DNA from: CAWGCA01 sp963820955 | Lineage (GTDB): Bacteria; Pseudomonadota; Gammaproteobacteria; Chromatiales; Chromatiaceae | Length of the DNA: 64,000 bases | Assembly (NCBI GenBank): GCA_963820955.1 | Contig: CAWGCA010000047.1 | Span: 62,001 to 126,000, forward strand | Direction: 5' to 3' | Shown here: positions 8,939 to 20,166 of the stretch, piece by piece | Position numbering within the stretch: the first letter of the stretch is position 1 | How the letters are laid out: every line of letters begins with the position of its first letter | Position numbers and translations under genes: made by a program | The notes under the pieces: model-generated | Databases searched by the model: none | Told to the model about the DNA's origin: nothing | The model's input: the letters and a program-made list of their open reading frames with translations, nothing else

Positions 8939-9799
8939 ATGCGTATTCTGGCAGTCGGCATCGCTACTATCGACGTCATAAATACTGTTGCCGCCTATCC
9001 GGCTGAGGACCAGGAGGTCCGGGCCTTGAAGCAACGCGTCTGCCGCGGAGGGAATGCGACCAATACGCTGGTGGTCTTGAGCCAGCTGGGTCATAGTTGC
9101 AGTTGGTGTGGCGTTATCGCCGATGATGCGGATAGTCGATTGATCCTCAACGACCTTGTTCGCAATGACGTAAGTACTCACTTTACGGTGCAGCAACCAG
9201 GGGGTAGAACTCCAGTTTCCTATGTGAGCCTCAGCGTGGCGCACGGCAGTCGTACTATCGTGCACTACCGGCGCCTTTCCGAGTACTCTGATCGTGATTT
9301 CGCTGCAATCCCGCTGGACCAGTTTGATTGGGTTCACTTCGAGGGCCGCAATCTGTCGGAACTGGAAAAGATGCTGCGGCGTTGTTCGGTCAGCCGCTGT
9401 TCCCTCGAGGTGGAAAAGCCCAGAGAGGGGATAGAGCGCCTGTTTCCTGAGGCTGGGGTTTTGATGTTTTCCGGGCAATATGCCCGTTATCGGGGCTTCA
9501 CCGATGGTGCCGCTTTTCTCGCCGAAATGCAGGCCGAGACGGCACCAGGCGCCATCATGACCTGTGCCTGGGGGGAGCAAGGCGCCTGGGGCAGGGATGC
9601 GGCCGGGGAGATCTGCTACATGCCGGCGATGAGACCGACGTCGGTAGTGGATAGCCTGGGGGCGGGGGATGTGTTTAACGCCGGGATACTTCACGGCTTG
9701 CTGCAAGGGGAGCCAATATCCCAGATCCTCGCTTTCGCCACGCGGCTGGCCGGAAGGAAGTGTGGACAATCGGGTTTTGAGGGGTTGATGGATGAGTGA
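8939..9799 (+). CDS. PfkB-family sugar kinase (ketohexokinase-like)
   Basis: Encodes 286 residues from ATG 8939, 13 bp after the giant fusion. The start fits because MRILAVGIATIDVIN is the usual PfkB opening beta-strand. Ribokinase-family marks are the GGNATN sugar-binding motif near residue 35 and the DSLGAGDVFNAG motif near the C-terminus with the catalytic Asp. It resembles the ketohexokinase/fructosamine-kinase side of the family, but the substrate cannot be read from sequence. It overlaps the next gene by 8 bp, which implies translational coupling. No carbohydrate pathway gene is adjacent. Confidence 0.85.
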   Translation: MRILAVGIATIDVINTVAAYPAEDQEVRALKQRVCRGGNATNTLVVLSQLGHSCSWCGVIADDADSRLILNDLVRNDVSTHFTVQQPGGRTPVSYVSLSVAHGSRTIVHYRRLSEYSDRDFAAIPLDQFDWVHFEGRNLSELEKMLRRCSVSRCSLEVEKPREGIERLFPEAGVLMFSGQYARYRGFTDGAAFLAEMQAETAPGAIMTCAWGEQGAWGRDAAGEICYMPAMRPTSVVDSLGAGDVFNAGILHGLLQGEPISQILAFATRLAGRKCGQSGFEGLMDE

Positions 9800-10154
9800 G
9801 GTGGCCGTGTTCGTGCTCTCTTTGCACGAACTCTCCGACCTTGACTCCAGGGGGTTTTCATTGTCCCTGCAGGGCAAAACGCTGGAGGGTTTTCTGGTAA
9901 AAAAGGGCGCCGGGGTCTTTGCCTACCGCAACCGTTGTCCCCATACCGGCGCCCCGCTGGACTGGTCTCCGCATCAGTTTTTGAGTCCGGATTCCGATTT
10001 TATCCAATGCGCCATGCACGGCGCATTGTTTCAGATCGAAACCGGACTCTGTGTTTCTGGTCCCTGCGCGCATCAGCAACTGGAACCACTTCCACTAGCG
10101 ATCAGGGATGGACAGGTATTCATTGAGGCCTGTCAGGGCCCTCGTATGTCTTGA
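9792..10154 (+). CDS. Rieske [2Fe-2S] ferredoxin-like protein
   Basis: Encodes 120 residues. The Rieske cluster ligands are clear: CPH (C-x-H) and CAMH (C-x2-H), about 40 residues apart, embedded in a small beta fold. No oxygenase or reductase domain is attached and there is no leader, so it is a soluble cytosolic electron carrier or redox module. It overlaps the PfkB gene by 8 bp and is the last gene of the run that begins with the giant fusion. The electron partner is unknown. Confidence 0.88.
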   Translation: MSEVAVFVLSLHELSDLDSRGFSLSLQGKTLEGFLVKKGAGVFAYRNRCPHTGAPLDWSPHQFLSPDSDFIQCAMHGALFQIETGLCVSGPCAHQQLEPLPLAIRDGQVFIEACQGPRMS

Positions 10155-10176
10155 CAGGTCTCGAGCTGATATCAGC

Positions 10177-10461
10177 TTATTCTATGTCATCGAGCGGATT
10201 GCGGTGTTTTTCTCCGGCTGGCAGGTCGTGGTCCACCCCGTAATCCTCGTGGGATAGATCCAGCGAGCCGGACCAATCTTCCGGCGGTTGCGCTTGACGT
10301 ACCCCGATCTCAGCCCATGTCTCAAAATCGTATTCTTCAATGGTGCCGTCGTAAAATTGGACCTCAACGGTTTTTTCCTCCGGGTCCCAGGCCACTACTT
10401 CAAGGGTCTCGCCCTCCTGATTCTGATACCAGGCTCCAACTCTGGGAATAGGCGTACTCAT
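10177..10461 (-). CDS. DUF6763-like small acidic protein
   Basis: Encodes 94 residues and is convergent with the Rieske gene, 22 bp apart. The sequence is acidic, with a small beta-barrel-like pattern (GAWYQNQEGETLEVVAWDP, then a YDGTIEEYDFETW segment). It resembles a short uncharacterised gammaproteobacterial family that I recall as DUF6763. No catalytic motif, membrane segment or leader is present. The function is unknown. Confidence 0.7.
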   Translation of the reverse strand: MSTPIPRVGAWYQNQEGETLEVVAWDPEEKTVEVQFYDGTIEEYDFETWAEIGVRQAQPPEDWSGSLDLSHEDYGVDHDLPAGEKHRNPLDDIE

Positions 10462-10877
10462 TGCGGTTCTCCGAGTTTTACCTTTGATTGATAATTACGC
10501 CCCTCCCCCTAAAACAGGATCGGCGCCGATTCCGACATGTTCTGCTCTATTGCTAATGATAGCCGGGTATCGCGATTTTGGACCAGGAAAAGAGGGTTCC
10601 CCTGGGAACTGCAGGCCGCATGCCTATCCCGGTCGTCCGGTTGCCCGACGATTCGGATCATATCATGGGTTTTTCGTGGTTGGTTCCCGCGCGCTATTCA
10701 CCCTTCGCTGAGGGGGTTTTACTCTGGTAGTAGAGGGAGTAGATTTTAAACTAGATTTCATCATCTGGAACCCAGTTGGGGATTGAATTCAGCTTAGCCG
10801 ATGAATCAGTGTTTTTTTTCTATCATACCGCTGCTTCCTGCCCCTAGCTCCAGGGCGGGCAGGGGCGATTACCCGGG
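10462..10877. other. Intergenic region with inverted repeats, no gene seen
   Basis: This 416-bp divergent region serves the DUF6763-like gene and the CbiM-like permease. It contains a perfect palindrome GTTCCC-CT-GGGAAC at 10596-10609 and a 7-bp stem (CCTGCCC/GGGCAGG, 10837-10863) just before the permease start. I found no cobalamin- or nickel-type riboswitch core and no convincing ORF. Confidence 0.55.
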
Positions 10878-11555
10878 ATGCGGAGGCTGATGGAACTGGC
10901 GGGCGGTCTGTTTTCGGAAACCCTGCGCTGGTGGCTGGGAGCTGTATACACGTTGATACTCTTCTCCGCCATCCGTTTAGCCAGTTGGCGCCGGTTGTAC
11001 AACAGTGAACAGTTGAATGTCTTCTTTGGTTCTTGTGTGGTGCTCCTGCTGCTCTGGCAGGTGCGGGCTCAGGTGGATCCTGCCTGGAGTTTTCACCTGC
11101 TGGGTATAACTGCGCTGACCCTGATGTTCGGTTGGTCCTTCGCTATCATCGGTAGCAGCATTGCCCTGGTTGGCGTCAACCTCAATGGCGGGCAAGGCTG
11201 GGATGGTTTCGTTCTCAACGCAATGACGCTGGGGGTAGTACCGGTAACTCTGACACAAGTTTCTCTGGTACTGGCACGTTCTTATCTGCCCAGGAATTTT
11301 TTTGTTTATGTACTGGTAAATGCTTTTCTGACTGCGGGTTTCGCTGCTTTGGCCAGCGGTTATCTGGCCGCCGGCCTGCTGGTACTGAGCGGCTCTTTCA
11401 GCCTGATTGAATTAAAACAGAATTTTCTTCCGTTTTTCCCATTGATGTTTTTGCCGGAAGCGATGGTAAATGGATGGATAATCACCATACTGGTACTCTA
11501 CCGCCCAAATTGGGTGGGTAGTTTCAGCGATGAATTCTATCTCAAAGGGAAATAG
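10878..11555 (+). CDS. Energy-coupling-factor-type permease, CbiM-like (orphan)
   Basis: Encodes 225 residues with about six hydrophobic helices. It resembles the CbiM/CbiL-like S-component family used for cobalt, nickel or other small substrates, but the N-terminal metal-binding His-rich start of true CbiM is not present. No ECF ATPase (cbiO) or transmembrane partner (cbiQ) is adjacent, so it either works with a distant module or has another role. A second in-frame ATG at 10890 is possible. It is 6 bp upstream of djlA, suggesting co-transcription. Confidence 0.75.
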   Translation: MRRLMELAGGLFSETLRWWLGAVYTLILFSAIRLASWRRLYNSEQLNVFFGSCVVLLLLWQVRAQVDPAWSFHLLGITALTLMFGWSFAIIGSSIALVGVNLNGGQGWDGFVLNAMTLGVVPVTLTQVSLVLARSYLPRNFFVYVLVNAFLTAGFAALASGYLAAGLLVLSGSFSLIELKQNFLPFFPLMFLPEAMVNGWIITILVLYRPNWVGSFSDEFYLKGK

Positions 11556-11561
11556 GGGGGA

Positions 11562-12374
11562 GTGACATTGAGTTGGTGGGGCAAACTGGCGGGAGGGGCG
11601 TTTGGCTTCATGCTTGGCGGGCCGCTGGGTGCTCTGTTGGGCGTCGGGCTGGGGCACAATCTGGACCGTGGCCTGGATGGCCTGAAACAGGATGAAGAGC
11701 TTGCCCCCGGTGAGCGTGAACGGGTCCAGACTGCCTTCTTTACAGCCACCTTTTCGGTCATGGGAAGTGTGGCCAAGGCCGACGGCCGGGTGTCGCAGAA
11801 GGAGATTGCGCTGGCCACCGCGGTGATGGACCAGATGGATCTGGATGCGGAGATGCGCCGTACCGCGATCCGTCTGTTCAATCAGGGAAAGAAGGATGAT
11901 TTTCCACTGGATGATGTGCTGGACCAATTCCGCCTTGAGAGTCATCGCCGGACCACCCTGATCCAGATGTTCATAGAGATCCAGCTTCAGGCCGCCTACG
12001 CCGATGATCGTTTGAACGCCGTGGAGGAGCGCCTGCTGTTGCATATCTGCAGGCGGCTGGGGGTCCCTGAATTTCTGTTCCGCCGGTTGGAGAGAATGAT
12101 TCAGGCCGAGCGGCACTATACGGACCAGGGGCGGAGGGAGAAGGTGGGACAGGAGCCGCATCCAAGCCTGGATGATGCCTACGCCATTCTGAATATCTCG
12201 CCCGATGTCAGTGATGCAGAGGTGAAGAAGGCCTACCGACGTCTGCTCAGCCAACACCACCCGGATAAATTGGTGGCCAAGGGCCTACCTCAGGAGATGA
12301 TGAAAATGGCAGCCCAGAAGACACACGAAATCCGACAGGCCTACGAAAAAGTGAAAGAGACACGGGGATTTTAG
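11562..12374 (+). CDS. djlA: DjlA-type co-chaperone (TerB-like domain plus C-terminal J domain)
   Basis: Encodes 270 residues from GTG 11562. Residues 1-35 form a glycine-rich hydrophobic segment (GGAFGFMLGGPLGALLG) typical of the DjlA membrane anchor. The middle is a TerB-like helical domain with the acidic KADGRVS and YADDRLN motifs. The last 70 residues are a J domain with the HPD motif that stimulates DnaK ATPase. The length matches E. coli DjlA (271). It follows the CbiM-like permease by 6 bp. Confidence 0.9.
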   Translation: MTLSWWGKLAGGAFGFMLGGPLGALLGVGLGHNLDRGLDGLKQDEELAPGERERVQTAFFTATFSVMGSVAKADGRVSQKEIALATAVMDQMDLDAEMRRTAIRLFNQGKKDDFPLDDVLDQFRLESHRRTTLIQMFIEIQLQAAYADDRLNAVEERLLLHICRRLGVPEFLFRRLERMIQAERHYTDQGRREKVGQEPHPSLDDAYAILNISPDVSDAEVKKAYRRLLSQHHPDKLVAKGLPQEMMKMAAQKTHEIRQAYEKVKETRGF

Positions 12375-12491
12375 TGGGTCTGCCTTCAGCCAGTGGCGGT
12401 TGGTCGCCACAGTTGCGCCGCGAAGTATATTATCAATGGTGGAGGAGATGTCTGATACGCTGGGTCCCATTCTGCTTAATTTTATCTCACC

Positions 12492-12926
12492 ATGCTTTGG
12501 CGGGTTTCTGACCCTGTTCTTCATGAGGCTTGGCTGCAAGGTCTTCAGCTACATCGTCACTTCAGCATCCCGCATGAACTCGCCAAGGGGATCATGCAAA
12601 TCCTACCCTCTACCTTCGAAGAGATCAGAAAGAAAAATCCCCACTACAAGTCGATTGATGATCCGCACTAGTAGAATATCGCGGCAGCTATTTACTACGA
12701 CTGTGCTATGTATCGTCGCTGGTGGAAGAAGTTATCCAAGGGTCAGCAATTGAAATTTGCCTTCGCCAGCTACAATGCGGGTTACAACAGGGTTGAACGC
12801 GCCTTCCGCCAGGCCAGGGAAAGCGATCAGCAGGCTGAGGCATGGGAACAGGTTGCACCCTTTACTCCGCCTGAAACACGCAACTATGTGCTCCGCATTC
12901 AAGCTTTGATGAAAGGGGCGAAATGA
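12492..12926 (+). pseudogene. Decayed lytic transglycosylase (SLT domain) remnant
   Basis: One reading frame contains SLT-domain hallmarks: GIMQILPSTFEEIRKKNP, then DDPH, two adjacent TAG stops, NIAAAIYYD, and FAFASYNAGYNRVERAF. In intact soluble transglycosylases the sequence at the stops is usually a Trp- or Arg-type codon before NIAAG. The N-terminal catalytic-Glu region is not recognisable. Both the missing front and the tandem stops indicate a dead gene. The last part (from ATG 12708) could still be translated as a 72-residue fragment. Confidence 0.75.
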
Positions 12927-12993
12927 ACTTGGATGACGCCTCTTTTCTGCATTTGTTTAGACCATGACGGCTTCGAACGGAGTGCATAGAGGC

Positions 12994-14211
12994 CTATCGA
13001 GGTGTTACTTCCCGATCCCGTACGCCAAGCAGGTAGAGGATGCCGTCCAGACCAAGCGTGGAAATGGCATGACGGGCGTTTCGGCGCACCACCGGTTTGG
13101 CGTGGAATGCGACGCCAAGCCCGGCAAGACTGAGCATGGGAAGATCGTTGGCCCCATCACCCACAGCGATCACCTGTTCTAGAGTGATGCCCATCTCGGC
13201 GGCCATATCGGTTAGCAGTTCCGCTTTCTTAGCGCCGTCCACGATCTCCCCCTTCACTTCACCGGTAAGTTTGCCGTCCTTGAGTTCCAGTTCGTTGGCG
13301 GAGACACAGTCGACCCCTAACTTTTGTTTCAGATGATTCGCAAAATAGGTGAATCCACCGGAAAGGATGCCGACTCGAAATCCCAGTTTTTTGAGGTTTG
13401 ATATCAGTCGCTCCGCGCCCTCGGTAATAGGTAGAGTCCGGGCAATTTCTTCGAGTACCGATTGATCCAATCCCTTGAGCAGGCCCATACGTCGTCGGAA
13501 ACTCTCCTTGAAGTCGATCTCCCCCCGCATTGCCGCCTCGGTAATGGCGCCTACTTCATCGCCTACCCCCGCTGCCTTGGCCAGTTCGTCGATCACCTCC
13601 ACCTGGATCAAGGTGGAGTCCATGTCAAAAACTATCAGGCGGCGGTTGCGTCGGTAGAGGTCATCCGCCTGGAAGGCAATATCCACCTCGTCGGCGCCGC
13701 TGATCTCAAGCAGGTCATGGCGCAGCAATGCGGGATCTCCTGCCTCTCCCCGCAGGGAAAACTCCACACAGGCTCGTCGGTGAGGGTTGTCACGCTGCAG
13801 CGAAAAACGTCCGGATAATCGGGTAATGCCGTCGATGTTCAGTCCGTGGACAGAAACCACGCGCGCAACCCGGGAGATGTTGCGAGCGGTTAGCTTTCGC
13901 CCCAGCATGGTCACGATGTAACGCGGCTTGCCCTGCAGTCCGACCCAGTGTTCGTACTCCTTCTCCTCCACCGGTGTGAAGTTGATGTTCAGCTTTAATT
14001 GGTGGGCCTGGAACAGCAGGTCTTTGAGGACTGGCCCCGACTGGGCCTCCGGCGGCACTTCCAGAAGCATGCCCAGTGACAGGTGGTCGTGAATCACTGC
14101 CTGGCCGATATCCAGTATATTGATCCCGTTTTCGGCCAGCACCTCAGTCAGTGCCACGGTCAATCCCGGGTGGTCCTGGCCGGTGATGTTCAAAAGGATG
14201 ATTTCCCGCAT
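12994..14211 (-). CDS. serB: Phosphoserine phosphatase, ACT-domain type
   Basis: Encodes 405 residues. Residues 1 to about 180 contain two ACT-like regulatory domains (start MREIILLNITGQDHPGLT). The C-terminal half is a HAD phosphatase with the DMDST nucleophile motif near residue 195, the ILSGGFT motif and the GDGANDLPML motif. It catalyses the last step of serine synthesis, phosphoserine to serine, and the ACT domains probably sense an amino acid. This long form is usual in Pseudomonas- and Chromatiales-type bacteria, unlike the shorter E. coli enzyme. Confidence 0.94.
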   Translation of the reverse strand: MREIILLNITGQDHPGLTVALTEVLAENGINILDIGQAVIHDHLSLGMLLEVPPEAQSGPVLKDLLFQAHQLKLNINFTPVEEKEYEHWVGLQGKPRYIVTMLGRKLTARNISRVARVVSVHGLNIDGITRLSGRFSLQRDNPHRRACVEFSLRGEAGDPALLRHDLLEISGADEVDIAFQADDLYRRNRRLIVFDMDSTLIQVEVIDELAKAAGVGDEVGAITEAAMRGEIDFKESFRRRMGLLKGLDQSVLEEIARTLPITEGAERLISNLKKLGFRVGILSGGFTYFANHLKQKLGVDCVSANELELKDGKLTGEVKGEIVDGAKKAELLTDMAAEMGITLEQVIAVGDGANDLPMLSLAGLGVAFHAKPVVRRNARHAISTLGLDGILYLLGVRDREVTPR

Positions 14212-14230
14212 AGTGTTAACAGGCCCTGGA

Positions 14231-14512
14231 TCAGTTTAGATGGTAGAGTTCTGGGAGCATCGCGGGGGGAAACTGCAGATGAAATCCGCTCTCTCTCAGG
14301 TTGGAGATGACCTGGTTTACATCTTCCCGCGCCAGCGATCGGTCGGGGTGCAGTTCCAGTTCCAGTACCAGCGTGGGTCTGCCGAATCGCTGGAGCAGCC
14401 CGCTGGGCAGGCTGTCGAAGGCATCCTTTTGTGCCAGGTACAGGTACATCTCGTCCTTGCGGCTGCCGCGATAGATCCAGCAGGGAATACGGCTGTCATG
14501 GTGACTGTTCAC
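14231..14512 (-). CDS. ycgL: YcgL-domain protein
   Basis: Encodes 93 residues with the YcgL pattern: a short WIYRGSRKDEMYLYL start, a FGRP-LVL central segment and a C-terminal LPPE-like tail. It is a small cytosolic alpha/beta protein widespread in gammaproteobacteria. Its biochemical function is not established. It sits 19 bp upstream of serB in the same direction, downstream of the dehydrogenase gene. Confidence 0.8.
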   Translation of the reverse strand: MNSHHDSRIPCWIYRGSRKDEMYLYLAQKDAFDSLPSGLLQRFGRPTLVLELELHPDRSLAREDVNQVISNLRESGFHLQFPPAMLPELYHLN

Positions 14513-14531
14513 GCGCTGCTTGGGTCTGCGG

Positions 14532-15878
14532 TCAGGGCCAGATCCCCCGCTGCAGGGTAGCGTGGGCCACCCGTTCTATGGCAACCGTCAGCGCGGCAGT
14601 GCGCAGGTCGGTGTATAACCCAGCGTCTCCAGGGTCGCCGGAGGCAAACGAACGCCACCGGTTTACCACCGCATCGGTGGCGTGGTTCATCTTGTCGCGC
14701 AATTTGGCATGGATCTCGACCAGGGGCCACTCCTGATTCTGAATGTTCTGTACCCATTCGAAATAGCTTACGGTAACGCCGCCTGCGTTGGCCAGGATAT
14801 CGGGAATCAGGTGGATTCCCCGCTCCGTCAACCGATCATCCGCCTGCGGAGTAACCGGTCGGTTGGCCGCCTCAACGATGAGCCTGGCCCGGATGTGGTC
14901 CACGTTTTCCGCATGAATCTGGTTGCCCAAGGCCGCCGGCATCAAAATATCGCACTCCATGCAAAGCAGTTCTTCGTTGCTGATGGCCCGGGTCTCGGGA
15001 AATCCGACCACCGTTCCCTGCCTGCGCTTCCATGCCTCTATCGCCGAAATGTCGAGTCCACCACTGTTGCTGGTTGCGATTCCGCCCCGCGAATCACTGA
15101 CTGCGATGACCTCCGCACCGGTCTCCCGCATCAGCCGGGCAGCTACCCGGCCTACTTCCCCGAAGCCCTGGATAACAACCCGGGCCCCCTGCAGGGAGCC
15201 AAGTCCGGGCAGAATTCCCTGGGACAAAAATCGCTCGGTGACTATCAGGCAACCCCGGGCCGTGGCCTCGTCCCGGCCAGACGATCCCCCCAGATCAAGG
15301 GGTTTGCCGGTGACCACCGGGCGGTTGTTCCGACCGGGATGCATCATATCGTAGGTGTCAAATATCCAGGCCATGGTCTGGGAATCGGTGTACATGTCGG
15401 GGGCCGGGATGTCGGTATTAGGGCCGATGTTGTCGCCTAGTTCGTTGATGAAGCGTCGGGTGATGCGCCGCAGCTCTACCTCGCTGAGCTGTTTAGGGTC
15501 GCAGGCAACCCCGCCTTTGGCGCCGCCGAAGGGCACTTTTACCAGGGCACACTTCCAGGTCATCAGCGAGGCCAGGGCCGTTACCTCATCCTCGTCCACG
15601 CAGGGATGAAAACGGATGCCGCCTTTGCCTGGGCCCATGACATTATTATGCAGCACCCGGTAGCCATGAAAGGTCTGAACCGAGCCGTCCTCCATCTCAA
15701 TCGGAAAACAGGTGCTGACCGTGCGTTTCGGACAGCTGAAAAAATCGACCAGTCCCCGTTTCAACCCCCCCAGGTGCCCGGTGGCGCGCCGAAATTGCTC
15801 CTGGGTGATATGGAATGGAGATAGATCTTCGGTTGCACCACGGCTGGACTGAGCCTCTGTGCCGTTTACAGGCTTCAT
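14532..15878 (-). CDS. Glu/Leu/Phe/Val dehydrogenase (glutamate dehydrogenase type)
   Basis: Encodes 448 residues. The N-terminal half has the GPGKGGIRFHP substrate-binding motif with catalytic Lys, and KVPFGGAKGG. The C-terminal half is a Rossmann domain with GFGEVG, followed by PAALGNQI and a NAGGVTVSYFEW segment. These are hallmarks of hexameric glutamate dehydrogenases, which interconvert glutamate with 2-oxoglutarate and ammonia. Coenzyme choice cannot be fixed by eye. It is in the same direction as ycgL and serB, 19 bp upstream of ycgL. Confidence 0.88.
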   Translation of the reverse strand: MKPVNGTEAQSSRGATEDLSPFHITQEQFRRATGHLGGLKRGLVDFFSCPKRTVSTCFPIEMEDGSVQTFHGYRVLHNNVMGPGKGGIRFHPCVDEDEVTALASLMTWKCALVKVPFGGAKGGVACDPKQLSEVELRRITRRFINELGDNIGPNTDIPAPDMYTDSQTMAWIFDTYDMMHPGRNNRPVVTGKPLDLGGSSGRDEATARGCLIVTERFLSQGILPGLGSLQGARVVIQGFGEVGRVAARLMRETGAEVIAVSDSRGGIATSNSGGLDISAIEAWKRRQGTVVGFPETRAISNEELLCMECDILMPAALGNQIHAENVDHIRARLIVEAANRPVTPQADDRLTERGIHLIPDILANAGGVTVSYFEWVQNIQNQEWPLVEIHAKLRDKMNHATDAVVNRWRSFASGDPGDAGLYTDLRTAALTVAIERVAHATLQRGIWP

Positions 15879-15996
15879 TTTTCTATTCGATTGCCAACGC
15901 TAACGAAGAGTGGGCCCACCTGGGCTGATTCTGGCTTCGGCCATGCCGGTCTTCCTAAGCACGACCGTTGAATCCGGCCCTTACTATTGCTCTGGA

Positions 15997-18546
<2,550 letters not shown>

Positions 18547-18859
18547 GGTCTAGTTTCTGCTGCCGGTATTTTAAAATGTGCCCATTATAGATCAATCGGC
18601 TGTCGGATTGTTGGGCGGAAAAAAGACCGAGTAGATGTTCCGGAATGGATCGAAAATCCATCAGGGGCGGCGAACTAGTGTACCCATTATTTCGTCAGGA
18701 TCTGGTTTTGATCCCTACTGTTTCGGAATTGCACGCGCTGTATTGCCTGCTCGGACTTGGCTTCAGACCGGCACAAGCCCGGTCAGACGGAACCCCCAAA
18801 CCTGGCTGCAGGCGCTGCCGTCCTCGGAGCGGCCCGAGGTATTCGCCGCTCGTTGGCTG
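18547..18859. other. Intergenic region, nothing identified
   Basis: This stretch of 313 bp lies between the glgP start and the pilU stop, both on the minus strand. It should hold the glgP promoter. I found no RNA gene, strong hairpin or credible ORF. Confidence 0.5.
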
Positions 18860-19972
18860 TCAGAAAAACTCTTCGTCGTGGATTTTAAGACCGTCAGGCG
18901 AGCCCACCTTACCGCTTTCATCGAGACGGATGCGCAATGAAAGATTGTTCCGTGAGTCGGCGTTACGCAGCGCCTCTTCCTGGGTGATCCTGCCCTCCTT
19001 ATAAAGCAGATAGAGGGCCTGATCGAAGGTCTGCATACCGCGTTCGTTGCCCTGTTCCATGGCCTCCTTCACCGAATGAATATCCCCTTTCTGGATCAGT
19101 TCCGCCACGAAGGTAGAGAGCAGCATGATCTCGACTGCCGGGATGCGCTTGCCATCCTTGCTCTTGATCAGGCGCTGGGAGACAACCGCCTTGAGATTCA
19201 GTGAGAGATCCATGTAGAGCTGGTGATGCGCGCTGTCGGGGAAGAAATTGATAATACGATCCAGTGCCTGGTTTGCGTTGTTGGCATGCAGGGTCGACAG
19301 GCAGAGGTGACCGGTCTCGGCATAGGCGATGGCGTGCATCATGGTCTGTCGGTCCCGGATCTCACCAATCAGAATGACGTCTGGCGCTTCGCGCATGGCA
19401 TTTTTCAGTGCGACTTCGTAGGACACCGTATCCAGACCTACCTCGCGCTGATCCACGACCGATTTTTTGTGCGTATGCAGAAACTCCACCGGGTCTTCGA
19501 TGGTGAGGATATGGCCCGTGGTGTTGAGGTTTCGATGGTCCAGCATCGAGGCCAGGGTTGTAGACTTGCCTGAGCCGGTGGAACCGACTACCAGGATCAG
19601 CCCTCTGGGCTCCATGATCAGTTCTTTCAGAGTCTGGGGCAGGTTGAGCTCTTCGATCGACGGGATTTCGCCCTTGATATAGCGGATCACCATTGCGACG
19701 TCGCCGCGCTGACGGTAGACATTGATACGGAATCGTCCCAGTCCACCAATCGAGATGGCCAGATTACCCTCCATTGTGCGTTCGAATTCCGATACCTGAT
19801 CGTCGCTCATCACCGAGTAGGCGAGCTTGCGCACCATGCCGGGTCCCATTGGGGAGTCGCCGATGGGCATGGTTCGGCCCTCGGCCTTCAGATTGGGCGG
19901 TGCCCCGGTACTGAAGAAGAGATCAGAGCCGTTTTTTTGAACCATCAGTTTCAGATAAGGGACAATTTCCAT
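18860..19972 (-). CDS. pilU: PilT/PilU-type retraction ATPase, PilU-like
   Basis: Encodes 370 residues. It has a PAS-like N-terminal domain, Walker A GSTGSGKS with Lys136, an Asp box, Walker B DVILIGEIRD and the His box of secretion ATPases. The long C-terminal tail after the last conserved helix, and overall similarity, favour PilU over PilT. PilU assists PilT in depolymerising type IV pili. The usual neighbour pilT is absent here: the flanking genes are glgP and a divergent MOSC gene. Confidence 0.88.
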   Translation of the reverse strand: MEIVPYLKLMVQKNGSDLFFSTGAPPNLKAEGRTMPIGDSPMGPGMVRKLAYSVMSDDQVSEFERTMEGNLAISIGGLGRFRINVYRQRGDVAMVIRYIKGEIPSIEELNLPQTLKELIMEPRGLILVVGSTGSGKSTTLASMLDHRNLNTTGHILTIEDPVEFLHTHKKSVVDQREVGLDTVSYEVALKNAMREAPDVILIGEIRDRQTMMHAIAYAETGHLCLSTLHANNANQALDRIINFFPDSAHHQLYMDLSLNLKAVVSQRLIKSKDGKRIPAVEIMLLSTFVAELIQKGDIHSVKEAMEQGNERGMQTFDQALYLLYKEGRITQEEALRNADSRNNLSLRIRLDESGKVGSPDGLKIHDEEFF

Positions 19973-20166
19973 AATTCACTCTATAGCTGCTGACTGCCGG
20001 TAATGCTGGATTCGTTACTTTCCTGTTTTCATGTCAGCGGCAGCAAAGGCCAGGAATTAAGCGGAGAAAATAAAAAATACCCGGCTGTGTCACACTGGGT
20101 GGATAGCGGGCGGTAGCTGTGAAAAAGTGGAATTGGTCGAGCAATCGACCCAGAATAGGCAGTCTG

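Noticed and set aside
10837..10863. Hairpin upstream of the ECF-type permease as a riboswitch
   Set aside because: Only one short stem; no conserved cobalamin, nickel-cobalt or thiamine riboswitch core was found.
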